Of a DNA stretch of 64,000 bases, positions 24,695 to 32,207 are shown one piece after another; positions within the stretch are counted from its first letter, which is position 1, and every line of letters begins with the position of its first letter. The notes under the pieces are model-generated. The model saw nothing but the letters and a program-made list of their open reading frames with translations. It was not told the origin of the DNA and ran no database searches. Location: positions 18,977-82,976 of the forward strand of contig NZ_BLAE01000054.1 in the NCBI RefSeq assembly GCF_009687865.1. Direction: 5' to 3'. The position numbers and the translations under genes were made by a program. Origin of the DNA: Acrocarpospora macrocephala (lineage in GTDB: Bacteria > Actinomycetota > Actinomycetes > Streptosporangiales > Streptosporangiaceae).

Positions 24695-26115
24695 CGTCGA
24701 CCATCGAGACTCGGGGGCACGGGAAGGTCGAGCCCTCGACACAGGGTCATTCCGTGGTCTTTCCGGACGGCTTCATCTGGGGCGCGGCCACCGCCTCCTA
24801 CCAGATCGAGGGGGCCGCGCGCGAGGACGGCCGCGGGCCGTCGATCTGGGACACCTTCGCGCGCACGCCCGGACGGGTGGCCGACGGGCACACCGGCGAC
24901 GTGGCCTGCGATCACTACCACCGCTACCGGGAGGATGTCGGGTTGATGGCCGGGCTCGGGCTCGGCGTCTACCGGTTCTCCACCGCGTGGCCGCGGATCG
25001 TGCCGGACGGGTCCGGGCCGGTCAATCCGCGCGGCCTGGACTTCTACGACAAGCTTGTGGACGAGTTGCTGGGGGCGGGGATCACGCCCTATGTCACGCT
25101 TTATCACTGGGATCTTCCGCAGAATCTGGAGGATCGGGGTGGGTGGGCCAATCGGGATACGGCTTACCGGTTCGGTGATTACGCGCAGGCCGTACATGCG
25201 CGGCTTGGGGATCGGGTGCGGACCTGGACCACCTTGAACGAACCGTGGGTGTCGGCGTTCCTCGGCTACTGCAGCGGGGTGCACGCGCCGGGGCGCCAGT
25301 CGGAGGCGGACGCGTTCAAGGCCTCGCACCACCTGCTGCTCGCGCACGGTCTGGCCGCGCAGGCGCTGACCGGGGAGCTCGCGCTCACCCTCAACCTGGC
25401 CCCGGTGGTGACGCCCGCGCAGGCGCTCGACCCCGCGGCGGAGATCTCCGACGTCGACCGGGAGGCGGTCGACCGGATCGACGCCCTGCTCAACCGGCAG
25501 TTCATCGACCCGGCCCTGCGCGGGACGTACCCGCCGGAGGTGCTGGAGATCGCGGCCCGGCACGGCGGCCTCGACCACATCAAGGACGGCGATCTGGCGA
25601 TCATCAACCAGCCGATCGACCTGCTCGGGATCAACTACTACAACCCGTGCATCGTCGAGGCGGCCCCGGGCACTCCGGCCAACGAGGCATACCCGGGCTC
25701 GGAGGGCATCGGCTTCGCCAGCCTGGACGTGCCGTCCACCGCGATGGGCTGGCCCATCATCCCGTCAGGGCTTTCCTCCCTGCTCGTACGGCTAAGCCAG
25801 GACTACCCCGAAGTCGGGCTGATCGTCACCGAGAACGGCGCCGCCTTCGACGACGTCGTGGTGGGCGACCGGGTCCCGGACGCCGACCGGGTAGCGTACC
25901 TGGACGGCCATCTGCGCGCCGCGCACGCCGCCATCGAGGCGGGGGCGGATCTGCGGGGTTACCTCGTCTGGTCATTGCTGGACAATTTCGAATGGGCCGA
26001 GGGTTACCACCTGAGGTTCGGCATCGTCCGCGTCGACTACGGCACTCAGCGCCGCCTGCTCAAGGACAGCGCGCTGTGGTATCGCGGGGTCATCCAGCGA
26101 AACGGAATTGCATGA
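24691..26115 (+). CDS. GH1 beta-glucosidase
   Basis: 474 residues, full-length family 1 glycoside hydrolase, cytoplasmic (no signal). N-terminal FIWGAATASYQIEGA; the acid/base Glu is in TTLNEPW near residue 182 and the nucleophile Glu in VTENGA near residue 381; the C-terminal SLLDNFEWAEGYHLRFG is also typical. It should split imported beta-gluco-disaccharides into glucose. Start and stop each overlap a neighbour by four bases (ATGA), the mark of a tightly coupled operon. Confidence 0.95.
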   Translation: MTSTIETRGHGKVEPSTQGHSVVFPDGFIWGAATASYQIEGAAREDGRGPSIWDTFARTPGRVADGHTGDVACDHYHRYREDVGLMAGLGLGVYRFSTAWPRIVPDGSGPVNPRGLDFYDKLVDELLGAGITPYVTLYHWDLPQNLEDRGGWANRDTAYRFGDYAQAVHARLGDRVRTWTTLNEPWVSAFLGYCSGVHAPGRQSEADAFKASHHLLLAHGLAAQALTGELALTLNLAPVVTPAQALDPAAEISDVDREAVDRIDALLNRQFIDPALRGTYPPEVLEIAARHGGLDHIKDGDLAIINQPIDLLGINYYNPCIVEAAPGTPANEAYPGSEGIGFASLDVPSTAMGWPIIPSGLSSLLVRLSQDYPEVGLIVTENGAAFDDVVVGDRVPDADRVAYLDGHLRAAHAAIEAGADLRGYLVWSLLDNFEWAEGYHLRFGIVRVDYGTQRRLLKDSALWYRGVIQRNGIA

Positions 26116-27107
26116 AACGTCCTACCTTGGAGGCGGTCGCCGCCAGGGCCGGTGTGTCCAAGTCGACCGTCTCCCGGGTCGTGAACGGCGACACGACGGT
26201 CACTCCGGATTTTCGCGAGGTCGTGCTGCGCGCGGTCAACGAGCTGGGCTACGTGCCCAACTCGGTCGCGCGCAGCCTGGTCACCCAGCGGACCAACTCG
26301 ATCGCGCTCATCGTCTCCGACCCGCCCGCCGGGCTGTTCTCCGACGATCCGATGTTCTCCGCCGTGGTCCGGTCCGCCAGCCGGGCCCTGGAGGCGGCCA
26401 GCAAGCAGGTCGTTCTGATGCTGGCGGGCTCGGACGAGAGCCGGTTGCGCGTCCAGGAGTACATCGCCGCCGGGCACGTGGACGGGGTCATGCTGGTGTC
26501 CTTCTACGGCGCCGATCCGCTGCCGGCGGCTCTGGTGCGGATGGGGTTGCCGATCGCGTCCTTCGGGAAGCCGGTGTCGGCGCCTTCGGTGCCGTATGTG
26601 GACAACGACAACTATGACGGGGCCGCGCAGGCGGTCCGGCACCTGCTGGGGCGCGGGCGGCGGCGGATCGCGACGATCTCCGGGCCGCTGGACATGATCG
26701 CGGCGCAGGATCGGTTGACCGGCTATCGGGACACGCTCCGCGACACCGGGCGGCGGTCGATCATCGCGGTTGGGGACTTCACCCGGGTTTCCGGTGATCA
26801 GGCGATGTGCCAGTTGCTTGAGGATGATCCGGGGCTGGACGCGGTGTTCGCGGCCAACGATTTAATGGCGATCGGGGCGTTGCGCGCGTTGCGGCAGGCC
26901 GGGCGGCGGGTGCCGGACGATGTCGCGGTGGTCGGATATGACGACATCGAGGCCGCGCTCTACACCGATCCGCCGTTGACGACGGTGCGTAGTCCGATGG
27001 CCGCTCAGGCGCTGGCGGTGGTCAGCCAGCTGCTCGGCCTGTTCGAGGGCGGGTCGACAGATCCGGTGATCATGCCGACGGAACTGGTGGTGAGGGAGTC
27101 CAGCTAG
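26112..27107 (+). CDS. LacI-family repressor of the beta-glucoside operon
   Basis: 331 residues. The N-terminal helix-turn-helix TLEAVAARAGVSKSTVSRVV and hinge-helix NSVARSLVTQRTNSIALIV are followed by a periplasmic-binding-like sugar domain with AVFAANDLMAIGALRAL and VPDDVAVVGYDDIEAALYT. It is the last gene of the operon, overlapping the beta-glucosidase stop. The four GGGAACGTTCCC-like palindromes at 21144-21399 are the natural candidates for its binding sites; it resembles CebR/BglR regulators released by cellobiose-like sugars. Confidence 0.93.
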   Translation: MKRPTLEAVAARAGVSKSTVSRVVNGDTTVTPDFREVVLRAVNELGYVPNSVARSLVTQRTNSIALIVSDPPAGLFSDDPMFSAVVRSASRALEAASKQVVLMLAGSDESRLRVQEYIAAGHVDGVMLVSFYGADPLPAALVRMGLPIASFGKPVSAPSVPYVDNDNYDGAAQAVRHLLGRGRRRIATISGPLDMIAAQDRLTGYRDTLRDTGRRSIIAVGDFTRVSGDQAMCQLLEDDPGLDAVFAANDLMAIGALRALRQAGRRVPDDVAVVGYDDIEAALYTDPPLTTVRSPMAAQALAVVSQLLGLFEGGSTDPVIMPTELVVRESS

Positions 27108-27189
27108 GTCTCACCCTGTAGTAAGCAAATTCTACCAATTCGAGCTGATATTAGTGGTATTGATGCATTCACGGACGCTTGGGGAGCAT

Positions 27190-28566
27190 ATGTCCGTAAA
27201 GCTCGGATTGGTGGACCTGCGGGACGCCGAATACTCCTATCTTGACGCGCGGGGGCACGTCTACCTCGATTACACGGGGTCAGGGCTGCCCTCGCGACAC
27301 CAGATCCGCGCCCACGCCGAACGTGTCATCGGCGGATGCTACGGGAATCCGCATTCGGAGAATCCCACCTCCAGCGCGGCGACCGCGCTGGTGGATCGCA
27401 CCCGGGCGGCCATCCTCGCCTATTTCAACGCCGCACCCGACGAGTACGCGGTGATCTTCACCTCCAACGCCACCGGCGCCTGCCGGTTGGTGGGGGAGGC
27501 TTACCCTTTCGGGCCGGACGCCCGGCTCGTGCTGACCAGTGATAACCACAATTCGGTCAACGGCATTCGGGAGTACGCGCGAGCGCGTGGCGCTGAGGTC
27601 ACGGCCGTGGGCATGGTCAGCCCTGAGCTGCGAGTGGACGAAGGGGAACTGCTCTACGCGCTGGACGGGACCCGAGGGCTGCTCGCCTTCCCCGCGCAGA
27701 GCAACTTCACCGGAGTGCAGCATCCGCTTCGGTGGGTCACCGAAGCCCGGGCGCGAGGCTACGACGTGCTGCTCGACGCCGCCGCCTTCGTGCCCGCCAA
27801 CCGCCTCGACCTCAGCGAGATCCATCCCGACTTCGTACCGGTCAGCTGGTACAAAATCTTCGGCTACCCGACCGGCGTCGGCTGCCTGATCGCCCGCCGC
27901 GAGGCTTTGTCTCGACTTATCCGGCCATGGTTCGCGGGTGGAACGATCAAAGCCGTCAGCGCGTACGGCAACTGGCACGTCTTCAACGAGGATGAGAGCG
28001 CCTTCGAAGACGGCACCCTCAACTTCCTCTCCATCCCCGACGTCGAAATCGGCCTCAGCTGGATCTCGAGCATCGGCATCGACGCCATCCACACCCACGT
28101 CACCACCCTGACCGGCATCCTCCTCGACCGCCTCACCACCCTCCGCCACCGCAACGGCGCCCCCTTCGTCAGCGTCTACGGCCCCACCACCACCCGCGAC
28201 CGCGGCGCCACCGTCACCTTCAACTTCCGCACCCCCGACGGCGACATCATCGACGAACGCGACGTCGCCCGCTCCTCCGCCGCCGCCGGCATCTCCCTCC
28301 GCACCGGCTGCTTCTGCAACCCCGGCGCCGGCGAACGCGCCTTCGCCATCGACGAATCCCTCCTCGCCGGCCCCTACTTCCACGCCGACCTAACCCTCGA
28401 CGACTACCTCCACGCCCTAGGCCTCCCCAGCGGCGGCGCCGTCCGCGTATCCCTCGGCCTAGCCTCCAACGCAGCAGACATCGACCGCTTCATCGACTTC
28501 GCAACAGCGAAATACCTAGACCGAGTCCCGGACTACGCAGATCTCGCCCCTCGCCTGCGTTGCTGA
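27190..28566 (+). CDS. Class V aminotransferase (MoCo sulfurase/cysteine desulfurase-like)
   Basis: 458 residues of the PLP-dependent class V fold. N-terminal GHVYLDYTGSGLPSRHQI, then YGNPHSENPTSSAAT, FTSNATGACRLVGEAYPF, SDNHNSVNGIRE, and the PLP lysine in VSWYKIFGYPTGVGCLI. A cysteine-containing RTGCFCNPGAGERAF motif lies near the C-terminus, as in the N-terminal domain of molybdenum cofactor sulfurases. Such stand-alone proteins may act as desulfurases or lyases. The start is taken at MSVKLGLVDLRDAEY; GGGGAG is unusually close, and MHS at 27163 is an alternative. The last third is markedly C-ending in codon use. Confidence 0.85.
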   Translation: MSVKLGLVDLRDAEYSYLDARGHVYLDYTGSGLPSRHQIRAHAERVIGGCYGNPHSENPTSSAATALVDRTRAAILAYFNAAPDEYAVIFTSNATGACRLVGEAYPFGPDARLVLTSDNHNSVNGIREYARARGAEVTAVGMVSPELRVDEGELLYALDGTRGLLAFPAQSNFTGVQHPLRWVTEARARGYDVLLDAAAFVPANRLDLSEIHPDFVPVSWYKIFGYPTGVGCLIARREALSRLIRPWFAGGTIKAVSAYGNWHVFNEDESAFEDGTLNFLSIPDVEIGLSWISSIGIDAIHTHVTTLTGILLDRLTTLRHRNGAPFVSVYGPTTTRDRGATVTFNFRTPDGDIIDERDVARSSAAAGISLRTGCFCNPGAGERAFAIDESLLAGPYFHADLTLDDYLHALGLPSGGAVRVSLGLASNAADIDRFIDFATAKYLDRVPDYADLAPRLRC

Positions 28567-28615
28567 GATATCCATGTATCGCCGAGGCTCACACGGTGGA
28601 CGAGGAGTGAGTGGC

Positions 28616-28915
28616 ATGGCCGAGCGTAAGGCGTGGTCCGAGAAACGTGCCGAGATCATGAGCCGTCCCGGGGCCGGGGCCGCCTACGAGGCCGCCCGGG
28701 TCCGTTTCGAACTGGGCGAAGCCGTACGGCTCCGCCGTGAGGAGCTTGGCCTCACCCAGACCGAGTTGGCCGAGCGGGCGGGGTTGAAGCAGCCGGCTGT
28801 GGCGCGGTTCGAGGCGGGTGGCACCATGCCCACCATCCCTATGCTGGAACGCCTCGCCGAGGCATTGGAACTGCGCCTCAGCGTGCAACTCCACCCGCTT
28901 CGTGAGGCCAGTTAG
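28616..28915 (+). CDS. XRE-family helix-turn-helix protein, HigA/HipB-type, without a visible toxin
   Basis: 99 residues. The C-terminal two thirds is an XRE helix-turn-helix (VRLRREELGLTQTELAERAG then LKQPAVARFEAGGTMPTIPM, LERLAEALELRLSVQL). The short N-terminal helix with EKRAEIMSRPGAGAAYEAAR is typical of antitoxins that pair with RelE/HigB toxins. The usual toxin gene directly upstream is absent; the aminotransferase gene is there instead. GAGGAG precedes ATG 28616. It is either an orphan antitoxin or a plain regulator. Confidence 0.8.
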   Translation: MAERKAWSEKRAEIMSRPGAGAAYEAARVRFELGEAVRLRREELGLTQTELAERAGLKQPAVARFEAGGTMPTIPMLERLAEALELRLSVQLHPLREAS

Positions 28916-28963
28916 TCGAGCTGGCACCACAACCGCCCTACCGGAACCCCCGGTACCACTGGA

Positions 28964-29812
28964 CTAGAAGTGCCCGTCGGACGCCATCGACTGGGTGCCG
29001 ATCACGTCGAGTAGGCGGAGCTTGTCGGCGGTGTCGGAGACTGGTGGGGCGGTGTAGACGACGAGGCGCAGGTCGGTGCCCGGCACGGTCAGGACGTCGC
29101 AATCGAGCGCGAGCGGTCCGACATCGGGGTGGTGGATCGTCTTGGTGTTCATCACGTGGGTGCCGACCTCGTGTGAGGTCCACAGCGTGGCGAAGCGGGG
29201 GCTGGCGCGCCGCAGGTCGGCGACGAGGGAGGTCAGGCCGGGGTCCAGGGGGTAGCGGGCGGTTACGGCCCTGAGGTCGGCGACTGCGGCGAGTTCGAAC
29301 CTGGCTCCCTGCTCGGCTGAGTGGGTGATGCGGGTGGGCGCCTCGGTGAAGTGGCACCACAGCACGTTGCGCTCGCGGTCGCGCAGGCCGGAGGGGTCGC
29401 CGAGCAGCGCGGCGTACAAGCGGTTCCACGCGATCAGGGTCCAGGCCGCGTCAAACACGCTGACCGGGGTGCCCTCCATCTGGTCGAGCAGCCGCTGCGC
29501 GCTGGGCGTGAGGTGCGACGGCATGCGATCGTTCGCGGGCGCGAGCCGCCCCGCCAGCAGGAACAGGTGCCGACGTTCCTGGTCCGACAGCCGCAGTGCG
29601 CGTGCCAACGCGGTGATGACCTGTTCGGACGGTGCCGTCGCCCGGCCCTGCTCGAGGCGGATGATGTAGTCCACCGACATGCCGGCCAGCTGGGCGACCT
29701 CCTCGCGCCGCAGCCCGGCCGCCCGGCGCGCGCGCCCGGCGGGAAGCCCGACCGCGACCGGGTCGATCCGGTCCCGCCAGCGGCGTAGCGCGGCGCCCAG
29801 CTCGTTGCTCAT
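28964..29812 (-). CDS. Helix-turn-helix regulator with MmyB-like ligand-binding domain
   Basis: 282 residues. The N-terminal XRE helix-turn-helix has RRAAGLRREEVAQLAGMSVD and YIIRLEQGRATAPSEQVITA. The C-terminal MmyB-like PAS domain has FDAAWTLIAWNRLYAALLGD, RNVLWCHFTEAPTR and ADLRRASPRFATLWTSHEV, and ends with the LVVYTAPPVSDTADKLRLL block. In this actinobacterial family the regulator usually stands divergent to a short-chain dehydrogenase gene, exactly as here, and a fatty-acid-like ligand has been reported for MmyB domains. The start is next to the palindrome 29817-29831. Confidence 0.92.
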   Translation of the reverse strand: MSNELGAALRRWRDRIDPVAVGLPAGRARRAAGLRREEVAQLAGMSVDYIIRLEQGRATAPSEQVITALARALRLSDQERRHLFLLAGRLAPANDRMPSHLTPSAQRLLDQMEGTPVSVFDAAWTLIAWNRLYAALLGDPSGLRDRERNVLWCHFTEAPTRITHSAEQGARFELAAVADLRAVTARYPLDPGLTSLVADLRRASPRFATLWTSHEVGTHVMNTKTIHHPDVGPLALDCDVLTVPGTDLRLVVYTAPPVSDTADKLRLLDVIGTQSMASDGHF

Positions 29813-29816
29813 TCGC

Positions 29817-29831
29817 CCACCATATGGGTGG
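29817..29831. promoter_or_regulatory. Palindrome at the regulator start, probable operator
   Basis: CCACC-ATATG-GGTGG five bases upstream of the MmyB-type gene start, within the divergent promoter gap. Confidence 0.55.
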
Positions 29832-29914
29832 TGCGCACCCGACTGCCTGGTACCGCCGTTCCCAGGAAGAAGCAGACACTTCCTGCTCGTACGGGCGGCG
29901 CCCAGGCTGGGGGC

Positions 29915-30850
29915 ATGACGACGACACTTGTCACCGGGGCGAACAGGGGGCTGGGCCTGGAGACCGCCCGCCGCCTGGTCCAGGCCGGGCACGAGGTGTT
30001 TCTCGGGGCCCGCGACGCCCGGCGGGGAGAGGCGGCCGCACGGCGGGCCGGTGGCCGCCCGCTGCTCCTGGACGTCACCAGCGACGACTCCGTGCGAGCG
30101 GCGGCGGACCGGGTCCGCGTGGCGGCCGGGCACCTCGACGTCCTGGTCAACAACGCGGGCGTGATCGGCTCCATCGAGTCAGCTGGCGAGATCACCGCCG
30201 CGGACATGCAGGCGTGCTTCGACACCAACGTGTTCGGCGTGGTCCGGGTCACGCGCGCGTTCCTGCCGCTGCTCCAGCGGAGCCCGGCGCCCGTCGTGGT
30301 GAACGTCAGCAGCGGTCTTGGCTCGCTGGCCGTCGCGGCCGACCCCGACGCGTACACGGAGGTCGTGCCAGTCTGGGTCCCCGCGCTGGTCTACAGCGCC
30401 TCCAAGGCGGCGCTGAACATGGTCACGGCGCAGTACGCACACGCATACCCGGCCATGCGGATCAACGCGGTCGACCCCGGGCACACAGCCACCGACTTCA
30501 ACGGCCACTCCGGCGCGCAGACCGTGGCGGAGGGCGCGGAGATCATCGTACGCATGGCCATGATCGACAAGGAGGGCCCGACCGGTGGTTACTTCGCCGC
30601 GACCGGCCGCTTCCCTGGTAGTCCGATGCAACGAAAGGAATCCCGCGATGAACAAGCGCCGGGTCGAGATCGTGTTCGATGTCGCGTGCGTGCTTTCCTA
30701 TCTCGTCTTCACCCGGTACAGCCGGGCCGCGCAGCGCTACCGCGAGAGTGGCGGCGAGGTCGAGACGGTCTTTCTCCCGTTCCAGCACCGGCCAGACGCC
30801 GATCCCGCTGGCGAGCCCCTCTTCGAGACGCACAAGCGCGACCGCGGTGA
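29915..30850 (+). CDS. Short-chain dehydrogenase/reductase with frameshifted, overextended C-terminus
   Basis: NAD(P)-dependent oxidoreductase with Rossmann fold: TLVTGANRGLGLETARRL at the N-terminus (TGxxxGxG), NNAGV near residues 75-79 and the catalytic VYSASKAALN (YxxxK). The family normally ends near PTGGYFxxxxPLPW. Here the reading frame passes that point as GGYFAATGRFPGS and runs on for about 75 residues of non-family sequence, overlapping the next gene by 203 bp. In the +2 register the same DNA reads RDRPLPW then TAG at 30619-30621. A one-base loss or two-base gain near 30595-30603 would restore a normal ~235-residue protein. So this is either a recent frameshift, a recoding site or a sequence error. 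Confidence 0.85.
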   Translation: MTTTLVTGANRGLGLETARRLVQAGHEVFLGARDARRGEAAARRAGGRPLLLDVTSDDSVRAAADRVRVAAGHLDVLVNNAGVIGSIESAGEITAADMQACFDTNVFGVVRVTRAFLPLLQRSPAPVVVNVSSGLGSLAVAADPDAYTEVVPVWVPALVYSASKAALNMVTAQYAHAYPAMRINAVDPGHTATDFNGHSGAQTVAEGAEIIVRMAMIDKEGPTGGYFAATGRFPGSPMQRKESRDEQAPGRDRVRCRVRAFLSRLHPVQPGRAALPREWRRGRDGLSPVPAPARRRSRWRAPLRDAQARPR

Positions 30851-31250
30851 GGCCGCCGCGCGCGAGGTCCAGACCATGACAACCTTCGGCGCCGAGGACG
30901 GGCTGAAGGTGGACTTCGGGCGCGTGGTGTCGACCAACACCTTCGACGCCCACCGCCTCATCGCCCAGGCCGCCGCCCAGGGCCGCGGCGAACGGATGGC
31001 GGAGCGCCTGTTCCGCGCCTACTTCACCGACGCGCTCAACGTCGCCGACCACGACATCCTGGTGATGCTGGCCGAGGAAACGGGCGTACGGATGTCCGAC
31101 GGCGGCGCAACAGAACTGCGCGCCGAGCTCGACCGCGTACGCGGGCTCGGCTTCACCGCCGACTCGGTCCCCGCCTTCCGCTTCGACACCGGTCTCACGC
31201 TCTCCGGCGAACAGCCGGAGGAGGCCTTCTTCGCCGCGTTCGAGGCCTAG
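30648..31250 (+). CDS. DsbA/FrnE-like thioredoxin-fold protein with incomplete CxxC
   Basis: 200 residues of the DsbA-like, FrnE-type thioredoxin fold: RRVEIVFDVACVLSYLVFTR at the N-terminus, the FLPFQHRPDADPAGEPLFE block, and a late SVPAFRF strand before a conserved Pro-type loop. In active FrnE-like proteins the first helix starts with CPWC; here it reads ACVLS, keeping the first Cys and losing the second, so normal dithiol chemistry is unlikely. A glutathione- or mycothiol-dependent isomerase role, known in relatives with one active residue, is possible. GAAAGGAA precedes ATG 30648, inside the overextended SDR frame. It probably shares a transcript with the SDR. Confidence 0.82.
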   Translation: MNKRRVEIVFDVACVLSYLVFTRYSRAAQRYRESGGEVETVFLPFQHRPDADPAGEPLFETHKRDRGEAAAREVQTMTTFGAEDGLKVDFGRVVSTNTFDAHRLIAQAAAQGRGERMAERLFRAYFTDALNVADHDILVMLAEETGVRMSDGGATELRAELDRVRGLGFTADSVPAFRFDTGLTLSGEQPEEAFFAAFEA

Positions 31251-31747
31251 CGGCGGAGGGCCCATTCGACGGCGGGGCAGCGGTCCATGACTACCTCTAA
31301 ACCTGCTGCTTGGGCGCGGCGGGCTGCGGGGATGTCGATGACGTTGAGGGGGAGCCAGACGGCTTTGGCGTGGATGGTGATTGCCTGGGTTATGGCTTCG
31401 GGGGCGTGGAGGGAGCGGCGGTAGACGGCCACGACGTCTACGGGGGTGGGGATGTCGGTGAGGGTGGGGTAGCCCTTTTCGCCGAGGACGGGCTCGGCGA
31501 GGGGGTGCACGGGGATGATGGTCTTGCCGCGTTGCTGGAGGAGTCTGGCCTGGTCGTACGCGGTTCGGTCGGGGTTGTTGGCTAGTCCGACGAAGGCCCA
31601 GGTCTGGGTGTCGTGGAGGAGCCGCCGGATGACACCCAAGTCGGCGAAACGGTCTTCCATGGTCTCTGCAACATGCGGGATGTCGCGGAACATCCGGATT
31701 TCCGGGGCTATTTGGGTGCGGTACAGCCCCTCTGGGGGGTTGGTCAT
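31247..31747 (-). CDS. CoA-binding (YccU-type) protein
   Basis: 166 residues with a CoA_binding Rossmann domain: IRRLLHDTQTWAFVGLANN, TIIPVHPLAEPVLGEKGYPT, DVVAVYRRSLHAPEAITQAI and the C-terminal GLEVVMDRCPAVEW. Such proteins resemble the CoA-binding half of succinyl-CoA synthetase; their function is unknown. The start at 31747 is a choice among in-frame Mets; the frame stays open to 32074, but that stretch has poor coding character and lower GC. It converges on the DsbA-like gene with a four-base overlap. Confidence 0.75.
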   Translation of the reverse strand: MTNPPEGLYRTQIAPEIRMFRDIPHVAETMEDRFADLGVIRRLLHDTQTWAFVGLANNPDRTAYDQARLLQQRGKTIIPVHPLAEPVLGEKGYPTLTDIPTPVDVVAVYRRSLHAPEAITQAITIHAKAVWLPLNVIDIPAARRAQAAGLEVVMDRCPAVEWALRR

Positions 31748-32207
31748 GATCCGGCCCCGGGGATTCCGGGGGCCGTTCGAGTCGCTGCGCCTCTGACGGC
31801 GTGTCAAACCCGATCGAAGCGGTACGAGTCCGGAGAAGCCCTTGGTGGGACCTTCCGTGCACGTTGAGCGGTCAAAGGTGGCAATTCCCTCGTTGGGTGA
31901 TTTCGTGAACGTTTCAGCAGGTCCTTCTTGTGGCTGTGTGCTGGCTCGTTCGACTTTTCCCGACTGTCCGTAGATCGCGCTTTCGTTCGCATATAATTGG
32001 ACAAATAGATGGATGGCGATGTGGGTGGACTGCAAGATTGATCGAGAGTCAACCTGGTTGTGAGTAGCATTCATCTTCGGTTGGGTCGCAGGTCGGGGCC
32101 TGGTTCATGGCTTCACCCGTGATGTTTGCCCATACGTCATTGGTTGAATTTGTAACTAGGAACTCATCGGGTTATCCGGAATTCTCTCTGTAGAGGAAAG
32201 CAGGGAG
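31748..32207. other. Intergenic region upstream of the lanthipeptide operon
   Basis: 460 bp of clearly lower GC than the surroundings, e.g. GCATATAATTGGACAAATAG near 31990-32010. No convincing gene. It must hold the promoters for lanKC (rightward) and the CoA-binding gene (leftward); TTGGTTGAATTTGTAACTAG near 32139-32158 is a possible but weak lanKC promoter. No RamR-like regulator gene is adjacent. Confidence 0.45.

Noticed and set aside
27280..28383. 367-codon open frame antisense to the class V aminotransferase
   Set aside because: Gly/Val/Glu-rich shadow with no domain; the sense gene has PLP-site motifs.
31748..32074. N-terminal extension of the CoA-binding gene to 32074
   Set aside because: Lower GC, no third-position bias, and no counterpart in the family.
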